This document shows positions 26,505 through 35,390 of a stretch of DNA of 64,000 bases, one piece after another. Position 1 is the first letter of the stretch, and each line of letters starts with the position of its first letter. Origin of the DNA: Porticoccus sp002341315 (GTDB lineage Bacteria > Pseudomonadota > Gammaproteobacteria > Pseudomonadales > Porticoccaceae); assembly GCF_047634355.1 (NCBI RefSeq), contig NZ_JBLIAL010000013.1, one strand, 5' to 3'. A model generated the notes under the pieces. That model searched no databases. It saw only the letters and a list, made by a program, of their open reading frames with translations, and was not told where the DNA came from. The position numbers were made by a program, and so were the translations under genes.

Positions 26505-26606
26505 GCGGTACTGAAAACCCATGTCCTGCCGACGCAGGGCGTGTGTAACGCTCTGAAATGGGCGGCCATAGCGGGTAATAGCCCCGTACACTATGAGGTT
26601 AGACAA

Positions 26607-27242
26607 ATGACTATTGGTATAGTCGGCCGCAAATGCGGCATGACACGTGTGTTTACTGAGGATGGCGCCTCTATTCCGGTCACTGTGATCGAGGCGGAGC
26701 CCAATCGCATTACTCAAATCAAAACCGATGATACTGACGGCTATATTGCCGTGCAGGTGACTACTGGTGCCCGTCGGGCCTCCCGTGTCAGTAAATCCCA
26801 GGTTGGGCATTTTGCCAAAGCTGGTGTTGAGGCGGGCAGAGGTTCTTGGGAGTTGCGTGTCGATGGTTTGCCCGAAGACTTGCAGGTTGGCGGTAATATC
26901 ACGGTTGAGCAATTTGAAGCAGGTCAGAAAGTTGATGCCACCGGCACATCTAAAGGCAAGGGTTTTCAGGGTGTCATCAAGCGCTGGAACTTCAGCATGC
27001 AGGATGCGACGCATGGCAATTCATTGTCGCACCGTGCTCCTGGTTCAATCGGGCAGTGTCAGACGCCCGGCCGGGTATTCAAAGGCAAAAAAATGTCTGG
27101 GCACATGGGCGCTGAGCGTGTTACCACGCAGAATCTCGAAATTGTCCGTATAGACGCTGAACGTAACCTGCTCCTTATCAAGGGTGCTGTGCCTGGTGCG
27201 CCAGGTGGTGACGTGATCATTCGTGCTGCTGTGAAGGGCTGA
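26607..27242 (+). CDS. rplC: 50S ribosomal protein L3
   Basis: Early-assembling 23S-binding protein reaching the peptidyl transferase centre. The 211 residues start MTIGIVGRKCGMTRVF and include the extension KGKGFQGVIKRWNF and the GSIGQCQTPGRVFKGKKMSGHMG loop. The start at 26607 matches other L3 proteins; the in-frame extension from 26541 has no support. The 102-base gap before it holds no gene. Confidence 0.97.
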   Translation: MTIGIVGRKCGMTRVFTEDGASIPVTVIEAEPNRITQIKTDDTDGYIAVQVTTGARRASRVSKSQVGHFAKAGVEAGRGSWELRVDGLPEDLQVGGNITVEQFEAGQKVDATGTSKGKGFQGVIKRWNFSMQDATHGNSLSHRAPGSIGQCQTPGRVFKGKKMSGHMGAERVTTQNLEIVRIDAERNLLLIKGAVPGAPGGDVIIRAAVKG

Positions 27243-27253
27243 GGGGATCGCCG

Positions 27254-27868
27254 ATGGAATTAACGATAGCTACTCCCAAAGGCAGCGCAGGAACCATAGA
27301 GGTTTCTGAGGTCGCGTTTGGTAAAGAATTTAATCAGGATCTGGTGCACCAGGCGGTGACGAGCTACTTGGCGGGTGCCCGTCAGGGTACGCGGGCGCAA
27401 AAAACTCGCGCTGAAGTCAGCGGTGGTGGCAAAAAACCCTGGCGGCAGAAGGGTACAGGCCGTGCCCGTGCCGGTACCATTCGTTCGCCGATCTGGCGTA
27501 CCGGTGGCGTGACATTTGCTGCCAAGCCCCAGGATCACTCGCAAAAGCTGAATCGCAAGATGTATCGTGCTGCGCTCAGATCCATACTCTCTGAGCTGGC
27601 CCGTCAGGACCGCCTGGTTGTGGTGGAATCTTTTGATGTTGATCAGCCAAAAACCAAAGCCTTGGTTCAGAAGCTCGGTGAGTTTGGCGTTCAGGATGTG
27701 CTGATTGTGACGGAAGAGGTGACAGAAAATCTGTACCTTTCCTCGCGCAATTTGCACAAGGTCGATGTGCGTGACGCCGTTGGTGTTGATCCTGTCAGTC
27801 TGATCCATTTTGAAAAAGTGTTGGTCACCGTGCCTGCACTGAAAAAGATTGAGGAGATGCTGGTATGA
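27254..27868 (+). CDS. rplD: 50S ribosomal protein L4
   Basis: Lines the nascent-peptide exit tunnel; in E. coli it also autoregulates the S10 operon. The 204 residues have the extended tunnel loop GGKKPWRQKGTGRARAG at about 57-73. The stop overlaps the rplW start (ATGA), indicating coupling. I did not see an E. coli-type S10 leader upstream of rpsJ. Confidence 0.98.
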   Translation: MELTIATPKGSAGTIEVSEVAFGKEFNQDLVHQAVTSYLAGARQGTRAQKTRAEVSGGGKKPWRQKGTGRARAGTIRSPIWRTGGVTFAAKPQDHSQKLNRKMYRAALRSILSELARQDRLVVVESFDVDQPKTKALVQKLGEFGVQDVLIVTEEVTENLYLSSRNLHKVDVRDAVGVDPVSLIHFEKVLVTVPALKKIEEMLV

Positions 27869-28164
27869 ATCAAGAGCGCATCTTTAAAGTATTGTTGGGG
27901 CCGCATATTACGGAAAAGACATCGCTTGCTGCCGATCGTCAAAATCAAGTTGCTTTCAAGGTTGCTACTAATGCGACCAAACTTGAAATAAAGGCGGCTG
28001 TTGAAAAGCTGTTTGATGTGGTGGTGATGGATGTTCGTGTCGCCAAGGTCAAGGGTAAAACCAAGCGCACACGCTTTGGTTTGGGTAAGCGCTCCGACTG
28101 GAAAAAAGCGTATGTTCGTCTTGCGCAGGGTCAGGACATTGACTTTGCAGTAGCTGCTGAATAA
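27865..28164 (+). CDS. rplW: 50S ribosomal protein L23
   Basis: Sits at the tunnel exit and docks trigger factor and SRP. The 99 residues start MNQERIFKVLLGPHITEKTS and carry the extended-loop signature KVKGKTKRTRFGLGKRSDWKKAYV. The ATG overlaps the rplD stop by four bases. Confidence 0.97.
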   Translation: MNQERIFKVLLGPHITEKTSLAADRQNQVAFKVATNATKLEIKAAVEKLFDVVVMDVRVAKVKGKTKRTRFGLGKRSDWKKAYVRLAQGQDIDFAVAAE

Positions 28165-28176
28165 GGGGTTGTTGAG

Positions 28177-29001
28177 ATGCCAGTCGTAAAGAGAAAGCCA
28201 ACGTCTCCCGGTCGCCGATTTGTTGTCAGTGTCGTCAACCCGAATCTGCACAAGGGAGAACCCTATGCGCCGCTGCTCGAGAAGAAAACCAGAACGGGTG
28301 GGCGCAATAACAATGGTCGTATCACAACACGTCATATTGGTGGTGGCCATAAACAGCATTACAGGCTGATCGATTTTAAGCGTAGCAAGGACGGTATTCC
28401 TGCAAAAGTCGAGCGCCTGGAATACGATCCGAACCGTACACCTTATATCGCTCTGGTTTGTTATACCGATGGTGAGCGCCGCTACATTATTGCTCCGAAG
28501 GGTCTGAAGGACGGGGATATGATCCAGTCCGGCGTCAGTGCGCCGATCAAGGTGGGGAATACGCTCCCTCTCAGAAACATCCCGGTGGGTAGTGTTATTC
28601 ATTGCGTCGAGATGAAGCCCGGTAAGGGTGCACAATTGGCGCGGAGTGCAGGGACTTCTGTGCAACTGGTTGCCCGTGAAGGGCAATACGCCACCTTGCG
28701 GTTGCGCAGCGGTGAAATGCGTAAAGTGCCGGTGGATTGTCGTGCGACCATCGGTGAAGTTTCCAACAGTGAGCACAGCTTGCGCTCACTGGGTAAGGCT
28801 GGCGCATCTCGCTGGCGTGGTGTTCGCCCCACTGTTCGTGGTGTGGTTATGAACCCGGTTGATCACCCCCATGGTGGCGGTGAAGGTCGTACATCCGGCG
28901 GGCGTCATCCGGTGACCCCCTGGGGTATACCGACTAAAGGTTACAAGACCAGAAAAAACAAGCGCACAACAAATATGATCGTGCGCCGTCGCGGCAAGTA
29001 A
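28177..29001 (+). CDS. rplB: 50S ribosomal protein L2
   Basis: Conserved 23S-binding protein needed for subunit association and peptidyl transfer. The 274 residues include the near-invariant MNPVDHPHGGGEGRTSGG, whose histidine corresponds to H229 of E. coli, and a basic C-terminal tail. Length is standard (273-275). TTGAG lies just before the ATG. Confidence 0.98.
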   Translation: MPVVKRKPTSPGRRFVVSVVNPNLHKGEPYAPLLEKKTRTGGRNNNGRITTRHIGGGHKQHYRLIDFKRSKDGIPAKVERLEYDPNRTPYIALVCYTDGERRYIIAPKGLKDGDMIQSGVSAPIKVGNTLPLRNIPVGSVIHCVEMKPGKGAQLARSAGTSVQLVAREGQYATLRLRSGEMRKVPVDCRATIGEVSNSEHSLRSLGKAGASRWRGVRPTVRGVVMNPVDHPHGGGEGRTSGGRHPVTPWGIPTKGYKTRKNKRTTNMIVRRRGK

Positions 29002-29024
29002 TTGATAGAGAAGAGGAAAATATA

Positions 29025-29300
29025 GTGCCACGCTCTCTCAAGAAAGGACCTTTTATCGACCTTCACCTTGTGAAAAAGGTCGATGAAGCGCAAGAAAAAA
29101 ATGACAGACGTCCGATCAAAACCTGGTCGCGCCGTTCAATGGTCAGCCCGGATATGGTCGGCTTGACTATTGCCATACACAATGGTCGTCAACACGTACC
29201 AGTGTTGGTTAATGAGGAAATGGTGGGGCACAAATTAGGTGAGTTTGCCCCTACTCGGACTTATCGCGGCCACGTAGCGGACAAAAAGGCCAAGCGTTAA
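29025..29300 (+). CDS. rpsS: 30S ribosomal protein S19
   Basis: Head protein near the A-site finger. The 91 residues read PRSLKKGPFIDLHLVKKV at the start and LGEFAPTRTYRGHVADKK near the end, both family hallmarks. The start is GTG at 29025 with AGAGGA about 8 bases upstream. Confidence 0.97.
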   Translation: MPRSLKKGPFIDLHLVKKVDEAQEKNDRRPIKTWSRRSMVSPDMVGLTIAIHNGRQHVPVLVNEEMVGHKLGEFAPTRTYRGHVADKKAKR

Positions 29301-29325
29301 GCTGGTGTTTAAGAGGTAGATGACT

Positions 29326-29667
29326 GTGGAAGTAGCAGCAAAATTACGCGGAGCCAGATTGTCGGCGCAAAAGGCGCGTCTGGTGGCTGATCAGGTGCGT
29401 GGAAAGCCTGTAGAGGAAGCGCTGGATATATTGGCTTTTAGCGCCAAAAAAGGTGCGGCGATTATCAAAAAAGTGCTCGAGTCTGCTATTGCAAATGCTG
29501 AGCATAATGAAGGCGCGGATGTTGATGAGCTTCGTGTATCGACAATCTTTGTCGACGAGGGCACCACCATGAAACGCATCAAACCGCGTGCCAAGGGTCG
29601 TGCTGACCGCATATTCAAACGCTCTTGTCACATTACCGTGAAAGTTGCCGATGAGGAGACCGTTTAA
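29326..29667 (+). CDS. rplV: 50S ribosomal protein L22
   Basis: Lines the exit tunnel beside L4 and is a site of macrolide-resistance changes. From the GTG at 29326 the 113 residues begin MEVAAKLRGARLSAQKARLV, matching pseudomonad L22, and AGAGG lies nine bases upstream. An ATG two codons earlier (29320) is possible but sits only three bases from AGAGG. The tunnel hairpin region MKRIKPRAKGRADRI is intact. The stop overlaps the rpsC start by one base. Confidence 0.95.
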   Translation: MEVAAKLRGARLSAQKARLVADQVRGKPVEEALDILAFSAKKGAAIIKKVLESAIANAEHNEGADVDELRVSTIFVDEGTTMKRIKPRAKGRADRIFKRSCHITVKVADEETV

Positions 29668-30347
29668 TGGGTCAGAAAGTACATCCAACAGGCATTCGTC
29701 TGGGTATTGTTAAAAAACATACCTCTATCTGGTACGCCGGACAGAAAGATTATGCAGACAAACTGAATGCTGACTTGAGTGTTCGCGAGTTTATCAATAA
29801 AAAACTTGCCCATGCCTCTGTCAGCCGAATTGAAATCGAGCGCCCCGCACAAACGGCGAGAATTACTATCCACACTGCCCGTCCAGGTATTGTGATCGGT
29901 AAGAAGGGCGAAGATGTTGAGGCACTGCGCAACGAGGTTTCTGCCCAAATGGGTGTTCCTGTGCACATCAACATCGAGGAAGTTCGCAAGCCCGACCTTG
30001 ATGCCACCCTGGTGGCCCAGAATGTCGCTCAGCAGCTGGAGCGTCGCGTTATGTTTCGTCGCGCCATGAAGCGGGCGGTACAGAATGCTATCCGGCAGGG
30101 TGCAAAAGGCATCAAGATCCAGGTAGGCGGACGTCTCGGTGGTGCTGAAATAGCGCGCTCAGAATGGTATCGCGAAGGTCGTGTTCCCCTGCACACCCTG
30201 CGGGCCGATATAGATTATGGCACTGCAGAAGGGTCAACAACTTACGGCATTATTGGCGTAAAAGTGTGGATCTTTAAGGGCGAAGTGATTGGTGGTGAAG
30301 AGGCGGCGCAAGCGCCCGCCAAGAAAGCACCGACTAAAAAGAAGTAA
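29667..30347 (+). CDS. rpsC: 30S ribosomal protein S3
   Basis: Part of the mRNA entry helicase. The 226 residues start MGQKVHPTGIRLGIVKKH, contain a type II KH domain (RPGIVIGKKGEDVEALRNEV at about 72-91), and end in a lysine/alanine-rich tail. The start overlaps the rplV stop (TAATG). Confidence 0.98.
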   Translation: MGQKVHPTGIRLGIVKKHTSIWYAGQKDYADKLNADLSVREFINKKLAHASVSRIEIERPAQTARITIHTARPGIVIGKKGEDVEALRNEVSAQMGVPVHINIEEVRKPDLDATLVAQNVAQQLERRVMFRRAMKRAVQNAIRQGAKGIKIQVGGRLGGAEIARSEWYREGRVPLHTLRADIDYGTAEGSTTYGIIGVKVWIFKGEVIGGEEAAQAPAKKAPTKKK

Positions 30348-30372
30348 GTTTGCGAGTTAAGGGTCAAGCGAG

Positions 30373-30786
30373 ATGCTGCAACCGAAACGTACAAAATTCC
30401 GTAAGCAACACAAAGGCCGCAACCGTGGTCTGGCATTGCGCGGTAGCAAGGTAAGCTTTGGCGAATTTGGTCTGAAGGCCATAGGTCGTGGTCGTCTGAC
30501 TGCGCGTCAGATTGAATCTGCCCGTCGTGCCATGACCCGTCACATCAAGCGTGGTGGCAAGATCTGGATTCGGGTTTTTCCCGATAAGCCGATTACCAAC
30601 AAACCACTTGAAGTGCGGATGGGTAAAGGTAAAGGGAGCGTAGAATACTGGGTCGCTCAAATTCAGCCCGGCAGAGTGCTTTATGAAATGGAAGGTGTTT
30701 CTGAAGTAATTGCACGCGAGGCCTTTGCTCTCGCGGCAGCCAAGTTGCCGGTTCAAACTACCTTTGTTAGACGGTCGGTAATGTAA
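30373..30786 (+). CDS. rplP: 50S ribosomal protein L16
   Basis: Organises the A-site region of the 50S subunit. The 137 residues start MLQPKRTKFRKQHKGRNRG and include RRAMTRHIKRGGKIWIRVFP and the MGKGKGSVEYWVA loop. The stop overlaps the rpmC ATG (TAATG). Confidence 0.98.
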   Translation: MLQPKRTKFRKQHKGRNRGLALRGSKVSFGEFGLKAIGRGRLTARQIESARRAMTRHIKRGGKIWIRVFPDKPITNKPLEVRMGKGKGSVEYWVAQIQPGRVLYEMEGVSEVIAREAFALAAAKLPVQTTFVRRSVM

Positions 30787-30977
30787 TGAAAGCCATCGGA
30801 TTGCGTGAAAAAACAGTTGAAGAACTGAATCAGGAATTGAGCAAGCAGCTAGAGCAGCAATTCAAGTTGCGCATGCAGGCTGCCACTGGTCAGTTGGGAC
30901 AGAGCCACAAGGTCAAAGAAGCGCGTGTCAATGTTGCGCGTATCAAGACTGTGCTGAATGAAAAAGCGGGTAACTAA
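30786..30977 (+). CDS. rpmC: 50S ribosomal protein L29
   Basis: Small tunnel-exit protein, 63 residues, two helices. The N-terminal half has the family pattern LREKTVEELNQELSKQLEQQF, and the second helix has NVARIKTVLNEK. It overlaps rplP at its start and is followed by rpsQ after one base. Confidence 0.96.
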   Translation: MKAIGLREKTVEELNQELSKQLEQQFKLRMQAATGQLGQSHKVKEARVNVARIKTVLNEKAGN

Positions 30978-30978
30978 G

Positions 30979-31245
30979 ATGAGTGAAGCAGAAAAAAATG
31001 CTCGCACGCTCACTGGTCGAGTTGTTAGTGACAAGATGAATAAATCAGTCACTGTGCTGATCGAGCGCCGGGTCAAGCACCCGGTTTATGGAAAAATCGT
31101 GAGCAAATCCACTAAGGTTAAAGCTCACGATGAAAGTAACGATTGTCGTCAGGGTGATCTGGTGACCATTGCGGAAACTCGTCCACTGTCCAAAACAAAA
31201 TCCTGGACGCTGGTCAAGATTGATGAGCGTGCGACCGAAGTTTAA
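30979..31245 (+). CDS. rpsQ: 30S ribosomal protein S17
   Basis: OB-fold primary 16S-binding protein. From the ATG at 30979 the 88 residues read MSEAEKNARTLTGRVVSDKMN, then SVTVLIERRVKHPVYGKI and ETRPLSKTKSWTLV, all typical. The open frame extends seven codons upstream into rpmC without family similarity. The ribosome site is weak, so reinitiation from rpmC is likely. Confidence 0.97.
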   Translation: MSEAEKNARTLTGRVVSDKMNKSVTVLIERRVKHPVYGKIVSKSTKVKAHDESNDCRQGDLVTIAETRPLSKTKSWTLVKIDERATEV

Positions 31246-31280
31246 TCGGTGCGCAGCAGTAACGGGTTCGGAGAGAGACA

Positions 31281-31649
31281 ATGATTCAGACAGAAAGCTA
31301 TCTGGATGTGGCTGATAACAGTGGTGCTCGTCGGGTGATGTGTATCAAGGTTTTGGGTGGTTCACACCGCCGCTACGCCAGCGTGGGTGACATTATCAAG
31401 GTAACTGTCAAAGAAGCCATACCCCGTGGCAAAGTAAAAAAAGGTCAGGTTATGAATGCAGTTGTGGTGCGTACCCGTAAGGGTGTTCGTCGCCAGGATG
31501 GCAGCCTGATCAAGTTTGATGACAATGCAGCTGTTCTGTTGAATCAGCAGCTCGCGCCGATTGGTACCCGTATTTTTGGGCCGGTTACACGTGAGCTGCG
31601 CGGCGAACGTTTCATGAAAATTATCTCACTGGCGCCTGAAGTTCTGTAA
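31281..31649 (+). CDS. rplN: 50S ribosomal protein L14
   Basis: Forms an intersubunit bridge. The 122 residues start MIQTESYLDVADNSGARRVM and include the signature GDIIKVTVKEAIPRGKVKKG. First gene of the classical spc operon, but I see no promoter in the 35 bases after rpsQ, so read-through from the S10 promoter is likely. Confidence 0.98.
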   Translation: MIQTESYLDVADNSGARRVMCIKVLGGSHRRYASVGDIIKVTVKEAIPRGKVKKGQVMNAVVVRTRKGVRRQDGSLIKFDDNAAVLLNQQLAPIGTRIFGPVTRELRGERFMKIISLAPEVL

Positions 31650-31671
31650 GGCCGGGGGCGAGGAAAGGGTT

Positions 31672-31989
31672 ATGCGCAAGATTAAACGTGATGATGAAAT
31701 CATCGTGACAGCCGGTAAAGATAAAGGCAAACGTGGCAAGGTGCTCAAGGTGCAGGCCGATGGCCGTCTGTTGATCTCCGGTGTGAATATCATCAAAAAA
31801 CATCAGAAACCAAATCCTCAGATGAGTGTTCCTGGTGGAATCATTGAGAAAGAGGCACCGATTCAGTCTTCCAATGTTGCAATTTATAATCGTGCAACCA
31901 GTAAGGCGGACCGTGTTGGCTTCAAAGTGCTCGAAGATGGTAAGAAAGTTCGTATTTTTAAATCCAACGGCGAAGCCGTTGACGCCTAA
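31672..31989 (+). CDS. rplX: 50S ribosomal protein L24
   Basis: Early assembly initiator of the 50S subunit. The 105 residues have the KOW motif near the start (DDEIIVTAGKDKGKRGKVLKV) and GGIIEKEAPIQSSNVAIYN. Length is standard (about 104). Confidence 0.97.
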   Translation: MRKIKRDDEIIVTAGKDKGKRGKVLKVQADGRLLISGVNIIKKHQKPNPQMSVPGGIIEKEAPIQSSNVAIYNRATSKADRVGFKVLEDGKKVRIFKSNGEAVDA

Positions 31990-32006
31990 TTTGACAGGAA
32001 ACTGAC

Positions 32007-32546
32007 ATGGCAAGGCTGAGAGAAGTCTACAAGAGTGAAATTGCTGCCAAGCTTAAAGAAGAGCTGGGGTTGGCAAATGTAATGCAGGTGCCGAAGATCA
32101 CTAAAATCACACTAAACATGGGTGTGGGTGAAGCGCTGGGCGATAAAAAAGCCCTTGAAAATGCAGTGGCGGATATGACGTTGATCGCTGGGCAAAAGCC
32201 GATCGTCACCAAAGCACGCAAGTCAATCGCCGGGTTCAAGGTCCGTGAGGGTTGGCCCATCGGTTGCAAAGTGACTTTGCGAAGTGATCGTATGTACGAG
32301 TTTCTCGAACGTCTGATCTCTCTGGCCATTCCAAGAATCAGAGATTTTCGAGGCGTCAGCCCGAAATCTTTTGACGGTCATGGGAATTTCTCCATGGGTG
32401 TCACCGAGCAAATCATTTTTCCCGAAATTGAGTACGATAAAGTGGATACGTTGCGTGGACTGGATATCACCATTACCACCACTGCCCGCAATGACGATGA
32501 AGGCCGGGCTCTGCTCCGTGCATTCAGTTTTCCGCTGAAAGGTTGA
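32007..32546 (+). CDS. rplE: 50S ribosomal protein L5
   Basis: Central-protuberance protein that binds 5S rRNA and contacts P-site tRNA. The 179 residues include KITLNMGVGEALGDKKALENA, GWPIGCKVTLR and RDFRGVSPKSFDGHGNFSMG, all family hallmarks. In E. coli, S8 represses the spc operon near the start of this gene; I did not verify that site here. Confidence 0.98.
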   Translation: MARLREVYKSEIAAKLKEELGLANVMQVPKITKITLNMGVGEALGDKKALENAVADMTLIAGQKPIVTKARKSIAGFKVREGWPIGCKVTLRSDRMYEFLERLISLAIPRIRDFRGVSPKSFDGHGNFSMGVTEQIIFPEIEYDKVDTLRGLDITITTTARNDDEGRALLRAFSFPLKG

Positions 32547-32556
32547 GGTAAGTTAT

Positions 32557-32862
32557 ATGGCAAAGACATCCATGATCGAGCGCGAGAAAAAACGTGCACG
32601 TATTGTTGCGAAATACGCTGAAAAGCGTGCCGAGTTGAAAGCAATCATTTCCAATGCCTCGCTTTCTGATGAAGAGCGTTGGGATGCTCAGGTGAAGTTT
32701 CAGCAATTGCCACGTAATGCCAGCCCTTGCCGTCAGCAACGTCGTTGTCGTCAAACCGGTCGTCCCCATGGTGTCTATCGTAAATTTGGTCTGTGCCGCA
32801 ATAAGCTTCGTGAAGCTGCCATGCGCGGAGATGTTCCAGGCCTGGTTAAGGCCAGTTGGTAA
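32557..32862 (+). CDS. rpsN: 30S ribosomal protein S14
   Basis: Head protein of the 30S subunit. The 101 residues start MAKTSMIEREKKRARIVAK and carry RCRQTGRPHGVYRKFGLCRN. This is the long form, without the two CxxC zinc knuckles of the short zinc-dependent paralogue. Length is the standard 101. Confidence 0.97.
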   Translation: MAKTSMIEREKKRARIVAKYAEKRAELKAIISNASLSDEERWDAQVKFQQLPRNASPCRQQRRCRQTGRPHGVYRKFGLCRNKLREAAMRGDVPGLVKASW

Positions 32863-32891
32863 GCAGCGTCGCGAATTAAGGAATTAATCAG

Positions 32892-33284
32892 ATGAGTATG
32901 CAAGATACCCTGGCAGATATGTTGACCCGCATCCGCAACGCGCAGATGTCGGCAAAAAAATCTGTCACTATGCCGTCCGCTAAATTGAAAGTGGCTGTTG
33001 CCCAGGTTTTGAAAGACGAAGGTTACATTACTGATTTCAGTGTTGCGGAGGGTGCCAAGCCGGAATTGACCCTAGTGCTGAAATACTTTGAAGGTAAACC
33101 GGTGATCGAATCGATTACCCGTTACAGTAGGCCGGGGCTTCGCCAGTATTCAGGTTCAGACAAGCTGCCAAGTATTCGAGCTGGCTTGGGTGTTGCTATC
33201 GTCTCCACAAGTAAAGGTGTGATGACTGATCGTGCTGCCCGTGCTGCCGGTATTGGCGGTGAGGTTCTCTGCACAGTTTTCTAA
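32892..33284 (+). CDS. rpsH: 30S ribosomal protein S8
   Basis: Primary 16S-binding protein and the known spc operon repressor in E. coli. The 130 residues start MSMQDTLADMLTRIRNAQMS and end with the conserved STSKGVMTDRAARAAGIGGE segment. GGAATTAATC precedes the ATG. Confidence 0.98.
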   Translation: MSMQDTLADMLTRIRNAQMSAKKSVTMPSAKLKVAVAQVLKDEGYITDFSVAEGAKPELTLVLKYFEGKPVIESITRYSRPGLRQYSGSDKLPSIRAGLGVAIVSTSKGVMTDRAARAAGIGGEVLCTVF

Positions 33285-33297
33285 TGGGATAGTCGAG

Positions 33298-33831
33298 ATG
33301 TCTAGAGTTGCAAAAAACCCGGTTACCATACCGGCTGGTGTGGAAGTAAAACTCGGCACTAATGAGATTTCGGTCAAGAGTGGTTCAAAAGCCCTTTCGT
33401 TGGCTGTTAATCAACAGGTAGAAATCAAACAGGACGATAACCTGTTGACCTTTGCTGCGCGTGATGGAAGTAAGCAGGCGAATGCCATGGCCGGAACGAC
33501 CCGCTCATTGGTCAACAATATGGTTCTGGGTGTCGGTGAGGGTTTCGTCAAGAAACTACAGCTAATTGGCGTGGGCTATCGTGCCCAGGCGCAGGGTGGC
33601 AAAATCAATTTAACGCTGGGCTTTTCCCACCCCGTTGAATATCAACTGCCTGACGGTGTTTCGGTAGAGACACCGAGTCAGACAGAAATTTTACTGAAGT
33701 CGGCAGATAAGCAGCTGCTTGGACAGGTAGCATCAGAAATACGTGCTTTCCGTCCGCCTGAGCCCTACAAAGGCAAAGGAGTTCGCTATGCGGACGAGCA
33801 GGTACGTCGTAAAGAAGCGAAGAAGAAGTAG
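33298..33831 (+). CDS. rplF: 50S ribosomal protein L6
   Basis: Two-domain protein near the factor-binding site and the sarcin-ricin loop. The 177 residues from ATG 33298 start MSRVAKNPVTIPAGVEVKLG and carry the C-terminal signature RPPEPYKGKGVRYADEQVRR. The open frame extends back into rpsH, which is not coding in this frame. Confidence 0.97.
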   Translation: MSRVAKNPVTIPAGVEVKLGTNEISVKSGSKALSLAVNQQVEIKQDDNLLTFAARDGSKQANAMAGTTRSLVNNMVLGVGEGFVKKLQLIGVGYRAQAQGGKINLTLGFSHPVEYQLPDGVSVETPSQTEILLKSADKQLLGQVASEIRAFRPPEPYKGKGVRYADEQVRRKEAKKK

Positions 33832-33840
33832 GTCAAGATC

Positions 33841-34191
33841 ATGAGCGACAAGAAACAATCACGTTTGCGTCGTGCACGTCGTGCCCGCTGCAAGATACAA
33901 GAACTGGGCGCGAATCGTCTCTGTGTCAACAGAACGCCGCGTCACATTTATGCGCAAGTTATATCGCCTTGTGGCGGCCTGATTCTGGCCAGTGCTTCTA
34001 CGCTGGACAAATCACTGCGTGCCGGTAAAACCGGCAATACGGATGCGGCCAAGGGTGTTGGCGCTCTGATTGCAGAACGTGCCAAGCAGGCGGGTGTCAC
34101 TCAGGTTGCATTCGACCGGAGTGGTTTTAAGTATCACGGACGCGTTAAAGCGTTAGCCGATGCCGCTCGTGAAGCCGGTCTGGAATTCTAA
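33841..34191 (+). CDS. rplR: 50S ribosomal protein L18
   Basis: Binds 5S rRNA in the central protuberance. The 116 residues have a basic N terminus (SDKKQSRLRRARRARCKI) and the C-terminal VAFDRSGFKYHGRVKALADAAREAGL signature. Length is standard (117). Confidence 0.97.
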   Translation: MSDKKQSRLRRARRARCKIQELGANRLCVNRTPRHIYAQVISPCGGLILASASTLDKSLRAGKTGNTDAAKGVGALIAERAKQAGVTQVAFDRSGFKYHGRVKALADAAREAGLEF

Positions 34192-34203
34192 AGGTTTATT
34201 GTT

Positions 34204-34716
34204 ATGTCTAGAGATCAGAGAGATACATCAGCCGGTGAAGAAGGGCTGCAGGAAAAACTGGTTGAGGTTAATCGAGTTGCCAAAACTGTAAAAGGTGGTC
34301 GGATATTTGGTTTTACCGCACTGACTGTGGTTGGTGATGGTAACGGCAAAGTTGGATTTGGTCGTGGTAAGGCGCGCGAAGTGCCCCAGGCTATCCAGAA
34401 AGCCATGGAGGCTGCTCGTCGCAATATGATTCAGGTGGACTTGAAAGGTACTACTATTCAGTACCCCACCAAAGCCAACCATGGTGCATCCAAAGTCTAT
34501 ATGCAGCCGGCCTCTGATGGTACTGGTGTTATTGCTGGTGGTGCTATGCGCGCGGTGTTGGAAATTGCCGGTGTGCAAAACGTATTGGCAAAATGCTACG
34601 GCTCTACCAACCCGGTCAATGTTGTTCGCGCAACATTTAAAGCATTGCAAGAAATGAGTTCACCAGAAACAGTGGCAGCAAAGCGCGGTAAGAGCGTAGA
34701 AGAGATACTGAATTAA
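34204..34716 (+). CDS. rpsE: 30S ribosomal protein S5
   Basis: Helps decoding fidelity and, with S3/S4, mRNA entry; spectinomycin-resistance changes fall in its N-terminal loop. The 170 residues have the double-stranded RNA-binding-like domain with VKGGRIFGFTALTVVGDGNG and the GFGRGKAREVP motif. The loop looks wild type. Confidence 0.98.
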   Translation: MSRDQRDTSAGEEGLQEKLVEVNRVAKTVKGGRIFGFTALTVVGDGNGKVGFGRGKAREVPQAIQKAMEAARRNMIQVDLKGTTIQYPTKANHGASKVYMQPASDGTGVIAGGAMRAVLEIAGVQNVLAKCYGSTNPVNVVRATFKALQEMSSPETVAAKRGKSVEEILN

Positions 34717-34758
34717 GTACGGCGGTTGCCGCGTTAAGTACAAAACGGAAGCTTTACC

Positions 34759-34947
34759 ATGACAAAAGCTAAGAAAATCAAGGTTACTCAGGTGCGCAGC
34801 GTACATGGCCGACTTGCAGCTCATAAGGCGTGTGTCGCAGGTCTGGGTTTGCGCCGCATCAACCACACTGTAGAGGTAGAAGATACCCCTTCAGTTCGTG
34901 GCATGATTAATAAAGTTCACTATATGGTTAAGGTTGAGGGAGTATAG
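34759..34947 (+). CDS. rpmD: 50S ribosomal protein L30
   Basis: Small 50S protein, 62 residues: KKIKVTQVRSVHGRLAAHKA, then LGLRRINHTVEVEDTPSVRG, a close fit to the family. rplO follows after two bases. Confidence 0.97.
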   Translation: MTKAKKIKVTQVRSVHGRLAAHKACVAGLGLRRINHTVEVEDTPSVRGMINKVHYMVKVEGV

Positions 34948-34949
34948 AC

Positions 34950-35384
34950 ATGCGTCTGAATACGCTAAGTCCCGCACCAGGCAGAATCAAGGAAGGCAAA
35001 CGTGTTGGCCGGGGTATTGGCAGCGGCTTGGGCAAAACTGCTGGTCGTGGCCACAAGGGCCAGAAAGCACGTTCCGGTGGAAGCGTCCGCCCGGGTTTTG
35101 AAGGCGGGCAGATGCCCTTGCAGAAACGTTTGCCGAAGTATGGCTTCACTTCCCGTATTTCCCGCGTTACGGCTGAAATCCGTTTGAGTGAATTGAACAG
35201 CGTCTCCGGTGATCTGGTCGACATCGCAACATTGCGTGCTGCAGGTTTGATTAATGCATCAATTACTCGCGCCAAGGTTTTCATGTCCGGTGAAGTGGGT
35301 CGGCCCGTTACGGTTAAAGGCTTGCGTGTAACCAAAGGTGCTCGTGCTGCTATTGAAGCGGCTGGCGGCAAAGTTGAAGAGTAG
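34950..35384 (+). CDS. rplO: 50S ribosomal protein L15
   Basis: Late-assembling 50S protein. The 144 residues have the glycine/arginine-rich N-terminal arm (GRIKEGKRVGRGIGSGLGKT, then AGRGHKGQKARSGG) and the C-terminal globular domain. GGGAG lies ahead of the start inside rpmD, and secY follows after six bases. Confidence 0.98.
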   Translation: MRLNTLSPAPGRIKEGKRVGRGIGSGLGKTAGRGHKGQKARSGGSVRPGFEGGQMPLQKRLPKYGFTSRISRVTAEIRLSELNSVSGDLVDIATLRAAGLINASITRAKVFMSGEVGRPVTVKGLRVTKGARAAIEAAGGKVEE

Positions 35385-35390
35385 AGCCTG